Under the pieces are notes generated by a model. That model ran no database searches. It was not told where the DNA came from and saw only the letters and a program-made list of their open reading frames with translations. Shown piece by piece: positions 1 through 8,174 of a stretch of 41,763 nt of DNA. Position 1 is the first letter of the stretch. Each line of letters opens with the position of its first letter. Source of the stretch: CALCKU01 sp964654665. Lineage in GTDB: Bacteria > Pseudomonadota > Alphaproteobacteria > Caulobacterales > Maricaulaceae. The position numbers and the translations under genes are program-made. The stretch is from positions 1 to 41,763 of the forward strand of contig CAZZKV010000025.1 in assembly GCA_964654665.1 (NCBI GenBank), read 5' to 3'.

Positions 1-241
1 TATGGCGCTCCATCTTCTGAGGGCGTGCTCCAAGGATGACGCATGGGTGTATGACATTAAAGCCTGTAGCCTTGGCGAGTTCTCCACGATTACTTGATAA
101 TCCCAATATAAAGGACCCATTAATCTCATATAATGAAAAATTTCATGTTAGTAAGACTTTATACACGTCAACCATTCGAGATAAAAATCATCAGTTATTC
201 TCTGAATTCGCGGCGGGGGCTTTGAAAAATATTTGAAATAA
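1..241. other. Left-edge region, no assignable gene
   Basis: This stretch holds only short competing open frames. On the plus strand there is a 66-codon frame from the ATG at 36 to 236. On the minus strand two different frames run open through the left edge from about position 145. None resembles a family I recognise, none has a clear ribosome binding site, and they exclude one another. One may be the end of a gene lying outside the window. The region is AT-rich from about 95 to 240. Confidence 0.4.
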
Positions 242-267
242 AAAGGGCAGATTTACACCTGCCCTTT
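242..267 (-). terminator. Rho-independent terminator of the FG-GAP gene
   Basis: A perfect 9-bp stem (AAAGGGCAG at 242-250 with CTGCCCTTT at 259-267) encloses an 8-nt loop. Read on the minus strand, the stem is followed by a T-rich run (TTTTTATTTC). It lies about 30 bp past the stop codon of the minus-strand gene at 300, so it most likely ends that transcript. Confidence 0.8.
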
Positions 268-299
268 GCCAAATTTAGGTTAAATGCCGACCTCATAGC

Positions 300-2534
300 C
301 TAGGGGTCAATAGTGTCTACCTCTGTAAGGACTTCATCATTGAGGGTAACTGGAAAGGCTACAGGGATAGTCTTATTCATCCCCGGGGCCTTGAGTGTCT
401 GTTTAGAACCATCAATATATTGAATGTCAATAGAGGTAACGGTTTCCGTTTTACCAAGTCCAAAATACAATAAATGCGAGGAGTCTGAACATAAGCCTTC
501 ACTTGTAATAAAATGTTTGGTGAGTTTTTTACCCGAAGATAAATTCGCAACAGCCACAGCCCCCAGTGACCGGGCCGTGTTGGGCAACTCAAGCTTTAGG
601 TAATTATTTCCATGGCCTTGGTTTATTTGCACAACCGATTGCCCCTGAAGATTAGCGCGAACCATATCCAGAGCGCCGTCATTATTGAAATCACTTGCAA
701 GAGCAGCAATTTCAAATTTCCGGTTAACAACCCCGGACTCTTTTTCTTTATCTGCAAATAAACCATTTTCAGCTTGCAGTAAAAACCGTCCGGGTAAATA
801 GATAAGATGATTATAAGGCAGTTGCACATAATTTTCTGAAATTACCAAATCTTGCAATGTATCCGCATTGAAATCTTCAAAGAGCATGCCCCATGAAAAT
901 TCATAGTCTCGCAAATTTGTTTCCTCGGCGGTGTCCGTAAATTTGAAATCTCCATCATTTCTAAAAACAATGATGTCGGGGTTATAAATTTGGTCTTTCG
1001 ATAAATCACCTCGGACAATTTTATTCATTAAAGGGCCCATGTCACCAACATTTGAAAATGCGAAATCAACACGACCATCATTATTATAATCGCCAATAGC
1101 ATTGCCCATCGGATATCCATATTGCCGTTTTGACAAATCATCCGAATTATTCGGGTTCTCAACACTGTCAAAGGTTAGGTCCCCATTATTACGCCATGTT
1201 CGTACTTGCCCGGTATCATAACTGACTACCAAATCCATATCCAGATCACCATCAAGGTCGACAAAATTACCCTGAAACGTATTATGGATATAGGTCATGC
1301 CCGAGGAGGCCGTAATATCCGTAAATGTATTATCGCCATTATTGAGTAAAAGGAGACTGCTGGAGCCATAGCTGTGATCATTAAAGCCTGTTTGACCTTT
1401 GACAAATCTGTTTTTGATATATGTCGCAACATACATATCGGCATAACCATCGGCATTAATATCGCCAAGGGCAATGGATAGAGGCGCGGAAACATCGTCA
1501 AACGGAATATCCAGACGCGTTTCTGTGAAAATACCATTATCATTATAGGCTATGAAAACAGCATTTTCTCGAGCAATGATTAAATCATCCCAACCATTTT
1601 CATCCATATCCAATACGGCTACGCCATGGCTTTCCGATGCTTTATCCCCGCCAAGATTATGCATGTCCGATACATCAATGAAATCTCCATCTTGATACCG
1701 ATAAAGAACATCCGATTGATACAGCCCTCCGCCCAAATAGACCTCTTCAACACCGTCATTATCAACATCAATGACGGCCGATGCAAAGAAAGGAAGGCTT
1801 TTTTCGATTGTATATTCATGATCAAATGGCAAAATAATCGATTTAAATTCCGGTACAGAAGCGATTTTTTGATCAGGATAACGATCTGTATAGGCTTGAT
1901 GAACAAAGAAACCCAAGAACCACCCTAAAAATAGAACGAGTACTAGCGGAACCAATTCTACCCAGAAAAGCCAATGTTTCCATGAACGCGGTTTTAACCG
2001 GCGAAATACGCGACTCAAGGCGGATTTATTATCTTGTGGTTCAGCTTCGCGATTTATCAAAAACAAGACAATGCCGAGGATGAAAACAGAAACAGCCGCA
2101 TAAAACAAGCCGCCGCCGTCATCATTAACTTCGATACCTAAACGAGAGAAGAGATGAAAAAACACAGCCCCGCCCATTAGAACCGAAGCGGTTATTCCGC
2201 CAATGGCATGAAATTTCGCGCGGTCCAACGAAGGTCTAGAGGCTTGTTTTTGAACTTTATTAAGGAGAAAAACAATTGCAGGAGCCAGTAGAATTATACA
2301 TGTAATCAATTCGAGCGAACCAATAATATAAGGCCCTACCCGCGTAAAACTCCCGCCGATAAAGTCCCCTAAAAAGCCTGATAGCCATTTTCCTATTGTT
2401 GCAAAAATATGTTGGGTATCGGCTGACCCTAAAAATTTAAGCGGGACAGTTGGCAGGAAAACTAATGTAATCCAAATCGCTATTACCCAACTCACTATGC
2501 CTTTAAAATTTGATTGGTTTTGCATTAACCCCAT
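300..2534 (-). CDS. Membrane-anchored FG-GAP (VCBS) repeat protein with ASPIC/UnbV C-terminus
   Basis: The protein has 744 residues. Residues 1-215 contain about five hydrophobic segments (roughly 12-35, 65-92, 112-132, 142-160 and 187-212), suggesting an integral membrane anchor. Residues about 250-630 carry at least seven Asp-rich calcium-loop repeats of the FG-GAP/VCBS type (for example DVDNDGVEEV, DINADGYADM, DYNNDGRVDF, DFNNDGALDM), which normally build a beta-propeller. The last 110 residues resemble the ASPIC/UnbV domain (NYLKLEL, a GAV stretch, YFGLG, then a YIDGSKQT end). The propeller would face the periplasm. The ATG at 2525 may be the real start, because an AAGGG motif sits 9 nt upstream of it but directly against the ATG at 2534. 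The ligand is unknown. The domain assignment is solid and the function is not. Confidence 0.8.
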   Translation of the reverse strand: MGLMQNQSNFKGIVSWVIAIWITLVFLPTVPLKFLGSADTQHIFATIGKWLSGFLGDFIGGSFTRVGPYIIGSLELITCIILLAPAIVFLLNKVQKQASRPSLDRAKFHAIGGITASVLMGGAVFFHLFSRLGIEVNDDGGGLFYAAVSVFILGIVLFLINREAEPQDNKSALSRVFRRLKPRSWKHWLFWVELVPLVLVLFLGWFLGFFVHQAYTDRYPDQKIASVPEFKSIILPFDHEYTIEKSLPFFASAVIDVDNDGVEEVYLGGGLYQSDVLYRYQDGDFIDVSDMHNLGGDKASESHGVAVLDMDENGWDDLIIARENAVFIAYNDNGIFTETRLDIPFDDVSAPLSIALGDINADGYADMYVATYIKNRFVKGQTGFNDHSYGSSSLLLLNNGDNTFTDITASSGMTYIHNTFQGNFVDLDGDLDMDLVVSYDTGQVRTWRNNGDLTFDSVENPNNSDDLSKRQYGYPMGNAIGDYNNDGRVDFAFSNVGDMGPLMNKIVRGDLSKDQIYNPDIIVFRNDGDFKFTDTAEETNLRDYEFSWGMLFEDFNADTLQDLVISENYVQLPYNHLIYLPGRFLLQAENGLFADKEKESGVVNRKFEIAALASDFNNDGALDMVRANLQGQSVVQINQGHGNNYLKLELPNTARSLGAVAVANLSSGKKLTKHFITSEGLCSDSSHLLYFGLGKTETVTSIDIQYIDGSKQTLKAPGMNKTIPVAFPVTLNDEVLTEVDTIDP

Positions 2535-2580
2535 CCCTTACTGTTATATTTATAGTCTTGGCCCATAACTACATAAAAAG

Positions 2581-2620
2581 CGTTTGTCCAGCGTGCAGAA
2601 TTCAACTTAAAAAACAAACG
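2581..2620 (-). terminator. Possible weak terminator after the AGCS gene
   Basis: CGTTTGT (2581-2587) pairs with ACAAACG (2614-2620). On the minus strand the distal arm is followed by CTTTTTATG. The 26-nt loop is long for an intrinsic terminator, so this is tentative. Its position just past the symporter stop codon and before the next minus-strand gene supports the reading. Confidence 0.3.
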
Positions 2621-2636
2621 TTTATGTCTTTCAACT

Positions 2637-4169
2637 TTACGGGATGTCGTGAGACAAATCCTTCTTCGCCCAATACGTTTTTAAATCAGCCCGAATTTCT
2701 GGGGCTAGAATATAAAGACCAATTAAATTGGGTATTGCCATAACGAAAATAAGGGCATCAGCAAAATCAAGAATAGAATTTAGCTGCACTGATGCACCAA
2801 TAACAATAAATACGCAAAATATCAGGCTGAAGATCAACTCTTTGCTCTTCCCTTCACCGAATATATATGTCCATCCTTTTGTACCATAATAGGCCCATGC
2901 TAGCATTGTCGAAAAGGCAAACATGAAGGCTGCAATAGACAGTGGTAATGGAAACCAAGATATCGATTTTTCGAAGGCTGCCGATGTCATTTCAATACCA
3001 ACAAGACCATCTCCCATTAATATTTCCGTTGGAAATGATGTGATAAGAACAAGCCCGGTGAGCGTACAAATGACGACAGTGTCAATGAAAGGTTCAAGTA
3101 ACGCAACGAACCCTTCAGTTAGTGGGGACTTCGTTTTTACAGCGGAATGCGCTATAGAGGCCGACCCCAATCCGGCTTCATTTGAAAACGCGGCGCGTTT
3201 AAACCCGATAATCATGGCGCCCAATGCGCCGCCTACAACGCCTTCACCTGTAAAAGCCCCGTTGATAATGGCCGATACCGCTCGGGGTAATTCTGCAGCA
3301 TTCATAACAATAACAATCAAGGCTCCGAAAATGTAAATTACAATCATAAAAGGAACTAACTTAACTGTAACGCGAGCAATAGACCGAATTCCGCCAATAA
3401 TTATGAGTGCCACGAGTGCGGCCATCCCCAATCCGACAAGCCACCCTTTCCCCTGTAAGGCGCTGCTTTCTCCGCCCGTTACTTGTAATAATTGCACATA
3501 GGCTTGATTTGACTGGAACATATTTCCAATTCCTAGGCACCCAATGACAATACTAATGGCAAAAAAGAGACCAAGAAACTTCCCTAGTCCGCCCAAACCT
3601 TTGTTTTTCAACCCGTCTCGCAAATAATACATAGGTCCGCCTGAGACAGTTCCATCGGGATTTATTTGTCGATATTTAACCCCTAACGTACATTCAACAA
3701 ATTTGGTTGTCATACCGACAAGGCCTGCAACGATAAGCCAAAAAATAGCCCCGGGACCTCCCAAAGATATTGATACAGCAACTCCGGCAATATTCCCGAT
3801 TCCTACTGTCCCCGAAACGGCGGCTGTTAACGCTTGAAAATGTGTGATCTCGCCTTTGTCTTGAGGGTCCGTAAATCGTCCACTGACAATATCAATAGCA
3901 TGTTTAAATCCCCGAACATTGATAAACCCCAGATAACCTGTGAAGAATACGGCTCCGAAAATTAACCAACATACGATTAAAGGCACATCTACGCCTGCCA
4001 TAGGAATAGAGAAAAAAATAAAACTAGATAGAGCATCTGTTAACGGCTGAACAAAATTATCAATTTTCGTATCAAAACTTTCGGCAGCAACAGGAATGGG
4101 TAAAAGAAGCCACAAAAAACAGAGATGCCCAACGGCATGCTTTAGGCGGGTATTAAGTTTACATATCAT
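2637..4169 (-). CDS. Sodium:alanine/glycine symporter (AGCS family)
   Basis: This 510-residue inner-membrane transporter would couple sodium entry to uptake of alanine, glycine or a similar small amino acid. A hydrophobic N-terminal segment (about 12-28, ending PVAAES) is followed by a polytopic membrane protein. Family motifs visible include GTVGIGNIAGVA and GGPGAIFW around residues 117-140, SGGPMYYLRDGL near 177, and FKRAAFSNEAGLGSASIAHSA near 325-345. Length fits the family, with a slightly extended N-terminus. It stands alone between the FG-GAP gene (102-bp gap) and the thiolase (293-bp gap). The exact substrate cannot be read from sequence. Confidence 0.93.
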   Translation of the reverse strand: MICKLNTRLKHAVGHLCFLWLLLPIPVAAESFDTKIDNFVQPLTDALSSFIFFSIPMAGVDVPLIVCWLIFGAVFFTGYLGFINVRGFKHAIDIVSGRFTDPQDKGEITHFQALTAAVSGTVGIGNIAGVAVSISLGGPGAIFWLIVAGLVGMTTKFVECTLGVKYRQINPDGTVSGGPMYYLRDGLKNKGLGGLGKFLGLFFAISIVIGCLGIGNMFQSNQAYVQLLQVTGGESSALQGKGWLVGLGMAALVALIIIGGIRSIARVTVKLVPFMIVIYIFGALIVIVMNAAELPRAVSAIINGAFTGEGVVGGALGAMIIGFKRAAFSNEAGLGSASIAHSAVKTKSPLTEGFVALLEPFIDTVVICTLTGLVLITSFPTEILMGDGLVGIEMTSAAFEKSISWFPLPLSIAAFMFAFSTMLAWAYYGTKGWTYIFGEGKSKELIFSLIFCVFIVIGASVQLNSILDFADALIFVMAIPNLIGLYILAPEIRADLKTYWAKKDLSHDIP

Positions 4170-4462
4170 AAAGCACTGTCCGGTTATTGTTTCATGATAG
4201 TACCGTATAAACAGTCAATCGCCTAACAAGTAAACCTGCTAGAACAGGATATATTTAAAGCGAACTGTGAGGTATTTTTCCGTAACCCAGACAATGGCGA
4301 TTTTTTAGCAACTGCCATAATAGGAAATCTATAGGTGAAGCGTAAACTAAAAGCAAAAACCGCAAAGTATCAATCTTTTATCATTCTTCACAAAGACCAT
4401 TATAATTCAAAATATAAGATCAAAATTTAGAGACTCGCTTAAAACAATTATCACTGAATGAA
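4170..4462. other. AT-rich intergenic region
   Basis: This 293-bp gap lies between the thiolase stop and the AGCS start, both on the minus strand. I see no coding frame, strong hairpin or recognisable operator. It should contain the symporter promoter, near 4170-4230, but no convincing -35/-10 pair stands out. Confidence 0.4.
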
Positions 4463-5653
4463 TTAGACGCGGCGTAGGCACACAGCCGTAGCTTCTCCGC
4501 CGCCAATACATAGGCTAGCGACACCCGTTTTAGCATCATGTTTTTCCATAGCCGCAATAAGTGTTGTCATAATCCGCGCTCCAGATGCGCCAATGGGATG
4601 ACCCAATACACATCCACCTCCATGAATGTTAACTTTTTTATGATCAAGCCCTAATTCCTGCATTGCTATCATGGGTACGACAGCAAACGCTTCGTTAATT
4701 TCCCATAAATCCACATTTTCAGCAGTCCAATTGGCTTTTTTAAGAGCTTTCTTCATAGCCTGAACAGGCGCTGTTGTGAAATATTCCGGCGCATGTGCAT
4801 GGGCGGCATGAGAAACAATTTCAGCCAGAACTTTATGCCCTTCGGTTTCTGCTTGTGATTTGCGCATCAAAACAAGCGCAGCAGCGCCGTCATTAATGGA
4901 GCTAGCATTAGCGGCTGTTACAGTGCCGTCTTTGGTAAAGACAGCTCGCAGGCTTGGAATTTTTTCTGGACGTGCGTTTTTCGGGCCTTCATCTTCAGTG
5001 ATGACGGTATCACCCTTCCGACCCTTCACTGTCACAGCCGTAACTTCGCGGTTGAAATCACCGGATTCTTGTGCCGTTTTTGCACGATGAACGGATTCAA
5101 TAGCATAAGCGTCTTGTTGTTCACGCGTGAATTGATATTCCTTAGCAATCATATCCGCAAACACACCCATAGCCCCCCCGACATAAGCATCCGTTAGCCC
5201 GTCATACATCATACTATCCACAACAGTTTGGTCTCCCATACGCATCCCGCCGCGAGCTTTAGGCAGTAAATAAGGTGCATTTGTCATCGACTCCATACCG
5301 CCCGCGACTGCGACATCTATGGAACCAGCCTTAATAGCATCATGAGCCATAATAGCGGCTTGCATGCCGGAACCGCACATTTTATTTACGGTTGTCGCTT
5401 CGCAGTGTGCACCCAGACCCGCATAAATAGCGGCCTGCCGTGCTGGCGCTTGACCCTGACCGGCTGGTAGCACACATCCCATCACAGTTTGTTCAACTTT
5501 TTCAGCGGAAACACCAGCCTCTTCCATAGCGGCTTTAATCGCTGCGGCTCCCAGTTGCGGAGCCGTTACAGAATTAAAGGCGCCTTGAAAGGCCCCCATC
5601 GGGGTACGAGCCATACCGACTATAACAACAGGGTCTTGATTTATATTGGCCAT
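4463..5653 (-). CDS. atoB: Acetyl-CoA C-acetyltransferase (thiolase II)
   Basis: The 396-residue enzyme would cleave acetoacetyl-CoA with CoA into two acetyl-CoA, or run the reverse condensation. The full thiolase catalytic set is present: nucleophilic Cys93 in NKMCGSGMQ, His352 in GHPIGASGAR, and Cys382 in the CIGGGEA motif near the C-terminus. Length matches biosynthetic/degradative short-chain thiolases. It starts 8 nt after the stop of the CoA-transferase B subunit with an AGGA ribosome binding site, and is last in the minus operon. Its neighbours argue for acetoacetate breakdown rather than polyhydroxybutyrate synthesis, since no phaB or phaC is nearby. The symbol is by function; phaA-like naming is also possible. 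Confidence 0.93.
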   Translation of the reverse strand: MANINQDPVVIVGMARTPMGAFQGAFNSVTAPQLGAAAIKAAMEEAGVSAEKVEQTVMGCVLPAGQGQAPARQAAIYAGLGAHCEATTVNKMCGSGMQAAIMAHDAIKAGSIDVAVAGGMESMTNAPYLLPKARGGMRMGDQTVVDSMMYDGLTDAYVGGAMGVFADMIAKEYQFTREQQDAYAIESVHRAKTAQESGDFNREVTAVTVKGRKGDTVITEDEGPKNARPEKIPSLRAVFTKDGTVTAANASSINDGAAALVLMRKSQAETEGHKVLAEIVSHAAHAHAPEYFTTAPVQAMKKALKKANWTAENVDLWEINEAFAVVPMIAMQELGLDHKKVNIHGGGCVLGHPIGASGARIMTTLIAAMEKHDAKTGVASLCIGGGEATAVCLRRV

Positions 5654-5661
5654 AATATTTC

Positions 5662-6300
5662 CTACTCGTAAACGATATCTGCTTCTGTTTTCGCTTTCAC
5701 TTCGGCGATTGTAACGTCAGGCGCAAGTTCTTTTAAACGAAAGCGGCGTTGTGTCACTTCTCTCTCAAACACACCTAAATCCGTTATAACCATATCAATG
5801 CACTTCATCCCTGTAAGCGGCAGCGAACAGGCTTTGATAAATTTGCTGTCGCCGCGTTTATTAGTGTGATCAAAGAGAGCGATACAGCGTTTAACGCCTG
5901 CAACAAGATCCATTGCTCCACCCATACCCTTGACCATTTTGCCCGGTATCATCCAATTGGCAATATCGCCCGTTTCCGAAACTTCCATAGCGCCCAGTAT
6001 CGACAAGTCAATATGTCCGCCGCGGATCATAGCAAAACTCGTCGCGCTATCAAAAAAACTGGATTTAGGCAGAGTTGTTATCGTTTGTTTACCTGCATTT
6101 ATGAGGTCTGCATCTTCTTCCCCAGCATAAGGGAAAGGCCCCATACCCAGCATACCGTTCTCAGACTGTAGTGTAACATCTATGCCTTCTGGAATGTGGT
6201 TGGCCACTAACGTCGGAATGCCAATACCCAAATTCACATAAAACCCATCTTCAAGTTCCTGTGCGGCGCGGGCCGCCATTTCATTACGGGTCCAACTCAT
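5662..6300 (-). CDS. scoB: 3-oxoacid CoA-transferase subunit B
   Basis: This is the catalytic subunit of the heterodimer that moves CoA from succinyl-CoA (or acetyl-CoA) to acetoacetate. It has 212 residues, the usual size. Glu47 in the SENG motif (LQSENGMLG) is the expected glutamate that forms the enzyme-CoA thioester intermediate. An N-terminal AARAAQEL segment and the GIGIPTLVANH stretch are typical. Its ATG overlaps the stop codon of subunit A by 4 bp, implying translational coupling and equal production of the two subunits. AtoA-type (acetate:acetoacetate) specificity cannot be excluded. Confidence 0.93.
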   Translation of the reverse strand: MSWTRNEMAARAAQELEDGFYVNLGIGIPTLVANHIPEGIDVTLQSENGMLGMGPFPYAGEEDADLINAGKQTITTLPKSSFFDSATSFAMIRGGHIDLSILGAMEVSETGDIANWMIPGKMVKGMGGAMDLVAGVKRCIALFDHTNKRGDSKFIKACSLPLTGMKCIDMVITDLGVFEREVTQRRFRLKELAPDVTIAEVKAKTEADIVYE

Positions 6301-6998
6301 GATGCACGCTCCCGTGTCGTTAGATTTTCAATACGTTTTTCACACGTAGCTTCGATAATACGTTGCACAAATATACCGGGCGTGTGGATAAAATTTGGAT
6401 CCAGTAAACCTACCGGTACAATTTCATCAACTTCCGCAACTGTTGTCTTTCCGGCCATAGCCATTAGTGGTGAAAAATTGCGTGCCGTAGCCTTGAAAAT
6501 AAGATTACCTTCGGCATCCCCTTTCCAAGCTTTCACAATGGATAAATCAGCTTTCAACCCTGTTTCCATAATATAGTTGTCACCATCAAATTCCCGTTGC
6601 TCTTTTCCCTCGGCGATCAAGGTTCCGACACCTGTTTTGGTATAAAACCCCGGAATTCCGGCCCCGCCTGCACGAATGCGTTCTGCAAGTGTGCCCTGCG
6701 GATTAAATTCGAGCTCCAATTCACCACCAAGATATTGCCGTTCAAATTCTTTGTTTTCACCCACATAAGACGACACCATTTTTTTAATCTGCCGCGTCTC
6801 CAAGAGTTGTCCGAGGCCAAATCCATCCACACCGGCATTGTTCGATATAACTGTTAAGTCCTGCACGCCGCTATCACGTAAGGCTGCAATGAGGTTTTCG
6901 GCAATGCCGCACAGGCCAAACCCGCCTGACATAACGGTCATTCCGTCAAAACAAAGCCCTGACAGTGCCGCGTCGCTATTATCATAAATTTTGTTCAT
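6297..6998 (-). CDS. scoA: 3-oxoacid CoA-transferase subunit A
   Basis: The 233-residue partner of the B subunit forms the CoA-binding half of the transferase. Characteristic features are SGGFGLCGIAENLI near residues 24-37, FNPQGTLAERIRAGGAGIPGFYT in the middle, and ADLSIVKAWKGDAEGNL near 160. It begins 9 nt after the stop of the TetR-type regulator, so it is co-transcribed with it. Together with subunit B and thiolase it converts acetoacetate, the end product of leucine degradation, to acetyl-CoA. Confidence 0.93.
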   Translation of the reverse strand: MNKIYDNSDAALSGLCFDGMTVMSGGFGLCGIAENLIAALRDSGVQDLTVISNNAGVDGFGLGQLLETRQIKKMVSSYVGENKEFERQYLGGELELEFNPQGTLAERIRAGGAGIPGFYTKTGVGTLIAEGKEQREFDGDNYIMETGLKADLSIVKAWKGDAEGNLIFKATARNFSPLMAMAGKTTVAEVDEIVPVGLLDPNFIHTPGIFVQRIIEATCEKRIENLTTRERAS

Positions 6999-7007
6999 CT
7001 GATTTTC

Positions 7008-7607
7008 CTAAGCCGCTATTCCCGCGCGCATTTGCTGACTAAAATGGATTGCGATGTCTTCGCCTTGTAAGCGTCCTTCATTATCGTACCAAGCATTTAA
7101 CCAGTTAAGCGCCCCCATGAAAAAAAAGACATGTAGCCGAGCATCGCCTGCGCGAATAGATCCGTCTTTCTGGCCATCGCGTACAAGACGGATAATTTTA
7201 CGTTCAATTTTATTTCGCCGCGCCAACACCTCGGCTTTAGCAATCTTTCCAAGACTATTGACATCGGTTAGCAATGAAACCCCTGAGGCCGTCAGCATAG
7301 TAACAAATTCAATAAAAAGTGTCTCTAGCCTATCAAGAGCTGTCCCCTGTCTTATATTTGTTTCTAAAATTGCATCCATTTCACCATAAGCCATTATATG
7401 GCATTCATAGAGCACCTCTTCTTTATTACGAACATAATAATAGAGCGCTGCTTTAGTGAGGCCCAACTTAGCGGCAATATCTGTCATTGAAGCATTATGA
7501 TACCCGCGTCGCCGAAAGGCTTGCCCTGCCGATAAAATAACGGCTCGTCGCTTTGCTGCAAATTGTGCTTCACGATCAAAAGGATGTTTAATCTTCATAT
7601 CTGCCAT
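7008..7607 (-). CDS. TetR/AcrR-family transcriptional regulator of the leucine/ketone-body locus
   Basis: The protein has 199 residues. The N-terminal helix-turn-helix spans about 18-62 (ILSAGQAFRRRGYHNASMTD, then KLGLTKAALYYYVRNKEEVL), a textbook TetR DNA-binding domain. The C-terminal half is a helical ligand-binding domain of unknown specificity, likely for an acyl-CoA given the neighbours. Its ATG shares one base with the stop of the upstream PD-(D/E)XK-like gene (TAATG), and scoA follows 9 nt downstream. It probably represses both divergent operons, including its own, through the palindrome at 8113-8140. By role it is comparable to TetR-type branched-chain catabolism regulators such as LiuQ, but I do not assign that name. 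Confidence 0.88.
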   Translation of the reverse strand: MADMKIKHPFDREAQFAAKRRAVILSAGQAFRRRGYHNASMTDIAAKLGLTKAALYYYVRNKEEVLYECHIMAYGEMDAILETNIRQGTALDRLETLFIEFVTMLTASGVSLLTDVNSLGKIAKAEVLARRNKIERKIIRLVRDGQKDGSIRAGDARLHVFFFMGALNWLNAWYDNEGRLQGEDIAIHFSQQMRAGIAA

Positions 7608-8092
7608 TACTCAATAGCCCACATTTGCCAATTTACCGTTTCAGGGATGAGGCGTTGAAAATCATTTTTATAGCAATTAAATTTTGGTCGACCTTTCCAG
7701 AGTCCCGACACCAATTTATTGGCAAGTTTAACTTTGACCTTTCCAATATTGGAGCCGGTTTTATTTATATTACCCTCTTTCATCACATCCAATGAAGACA
7801 TAATCCAATAAGTATTTAAAGTCTCATCATAGAAAATATAAAAGTAGTTTTCGTGTGGATTGCGAATGGTCATGGCCGAAAACATACCCGTGTTTTTAGC
7901 TGTTCTAGAGCGAGCTTTAATTTGCACGTCAACATATTGTGGCGGCTGCGTTGGATACCTAATAATACAGTCGATCTGCTGATCGTCCACAAGTGTCATA
8001 TATACATCAAACCCTCGCTTTAAGAGTTCCGCAATAGCAGCATATTCTTGCCGTTTGCCAAAGGATGCCGTTGACCCATAAATTGTTTCCAT
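7607..8092 (-). CDS. PD-(D/E)XK nuclease-fold (DUF4365/PDDEXK_5-like) protein, first gene of the minus operon
   Basis: The protein has 161 residues, no signal peptide and no membrane segment. Residues 12-61 match the core pattern of small PD-(D/E)XK-like proteins: GKxxEYAAIAELLKRGF with Glu16, then Asp41 in QIDCII, and Gln57-x-Lys59 in DVQIKAR. The Q-x-K variant of the motif is known in this superfamily. The C-terminal half is unassigned. It is the promoter-proximal gene of an operon otherwise devoted to regulation and acetoacetate use, and is coupled to the TetR gene by a 1-base overlap. Whether it cuts nucleic acid is unknown, and a structural or regulatory role is also possible. Confidence 0.65.
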   Translation of the reverse strand: METIYGSTASFGKRQEYAAIAELLKRGFDVYMTLVDDQQIDCIIRYPTQPPQYVDVQIKARSRTAKNTGMFSAMTIRNPHENYFYIFYDETLNTYWIMSSLDVMKEGNINKTGSNIGKVKVKLANKLVSGLWKGRPKFNCYKNDFQRLIPETVNWQMWAIE

Positions 8093-8103
8093 AGTGTCAA
8101 ATT

Positions 8104-8134
8104 AGCATAAGAATAAATTTGACTCAAGAGTCAA
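8104..8134 (-). promoter_or_regulatory. Possible promoter of the minus operon
   Basis: On the minus strand TTGACT (8134-8129) lies inside the palindrome and TATGCT (8109-8104) follows after 19 bp. If used, transcription would start near 8097, only a few bases before the ATG at 8092, giving a nearly leaderless message. The spacing is longer than ideal, so confidence is low. Confidence 0.35.
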
Positions 8135-8140
8135 ATTTAT
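8113..8140. promoter_or_regulatory. 28-bp perfect palindrome, probable TetR operator
   Basis: Two 13-bp arms (ATAAATTTGACTC at 8113-8125 and its exact reverse complement at 8128-8140) flank a 2-bp centre. A further half-site GAGTCAAAT lies at 8148-8156, repeating the one at 8128-8136 exactly 20 bp away, about two helical turns. The element fills most of the 82-bp gap between the divergent operons and lies over the predicted -35 boxes of both. It is the natural target of the TetR protein encoded nearby. Binding is inferred, not shown. Confidence 0.82.
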
Positions 8141-8147
8141 ATATATA
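8119..8147 (+). promoter_or_regulatory. Predicted promoter of the liu operon
   Basis: A -35 box TTGACT (8119-8124) and a -10 box TATATA (8142-8147) are separated by 17 bp. The -35 box and spacer lie within the palindrome, and the extra half-site covers the expected start point near 8154. This is the geometry of a repressible promoter. The leader to the ATG at 8175 would be about 20 nt. Confidence 0.6.
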
Positions 8148-8174
8148 GAGTCAAATAATTATAAGTGGGACTTT

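Noticed and set aside
36..236. 66-codon plus-strand frame as a gene
   Set aside because: No recognised similarity, no ribosome binding site, and it competes with two minus-strand frames open at the window edge. Recorded only as an unresolved region.
2923..3336. 137-codon plus-strand frame inside the symporter gene
   Set aside because: It is the antisense shadow of a well-conserved AGCS transporter and shows no independent coding signals.
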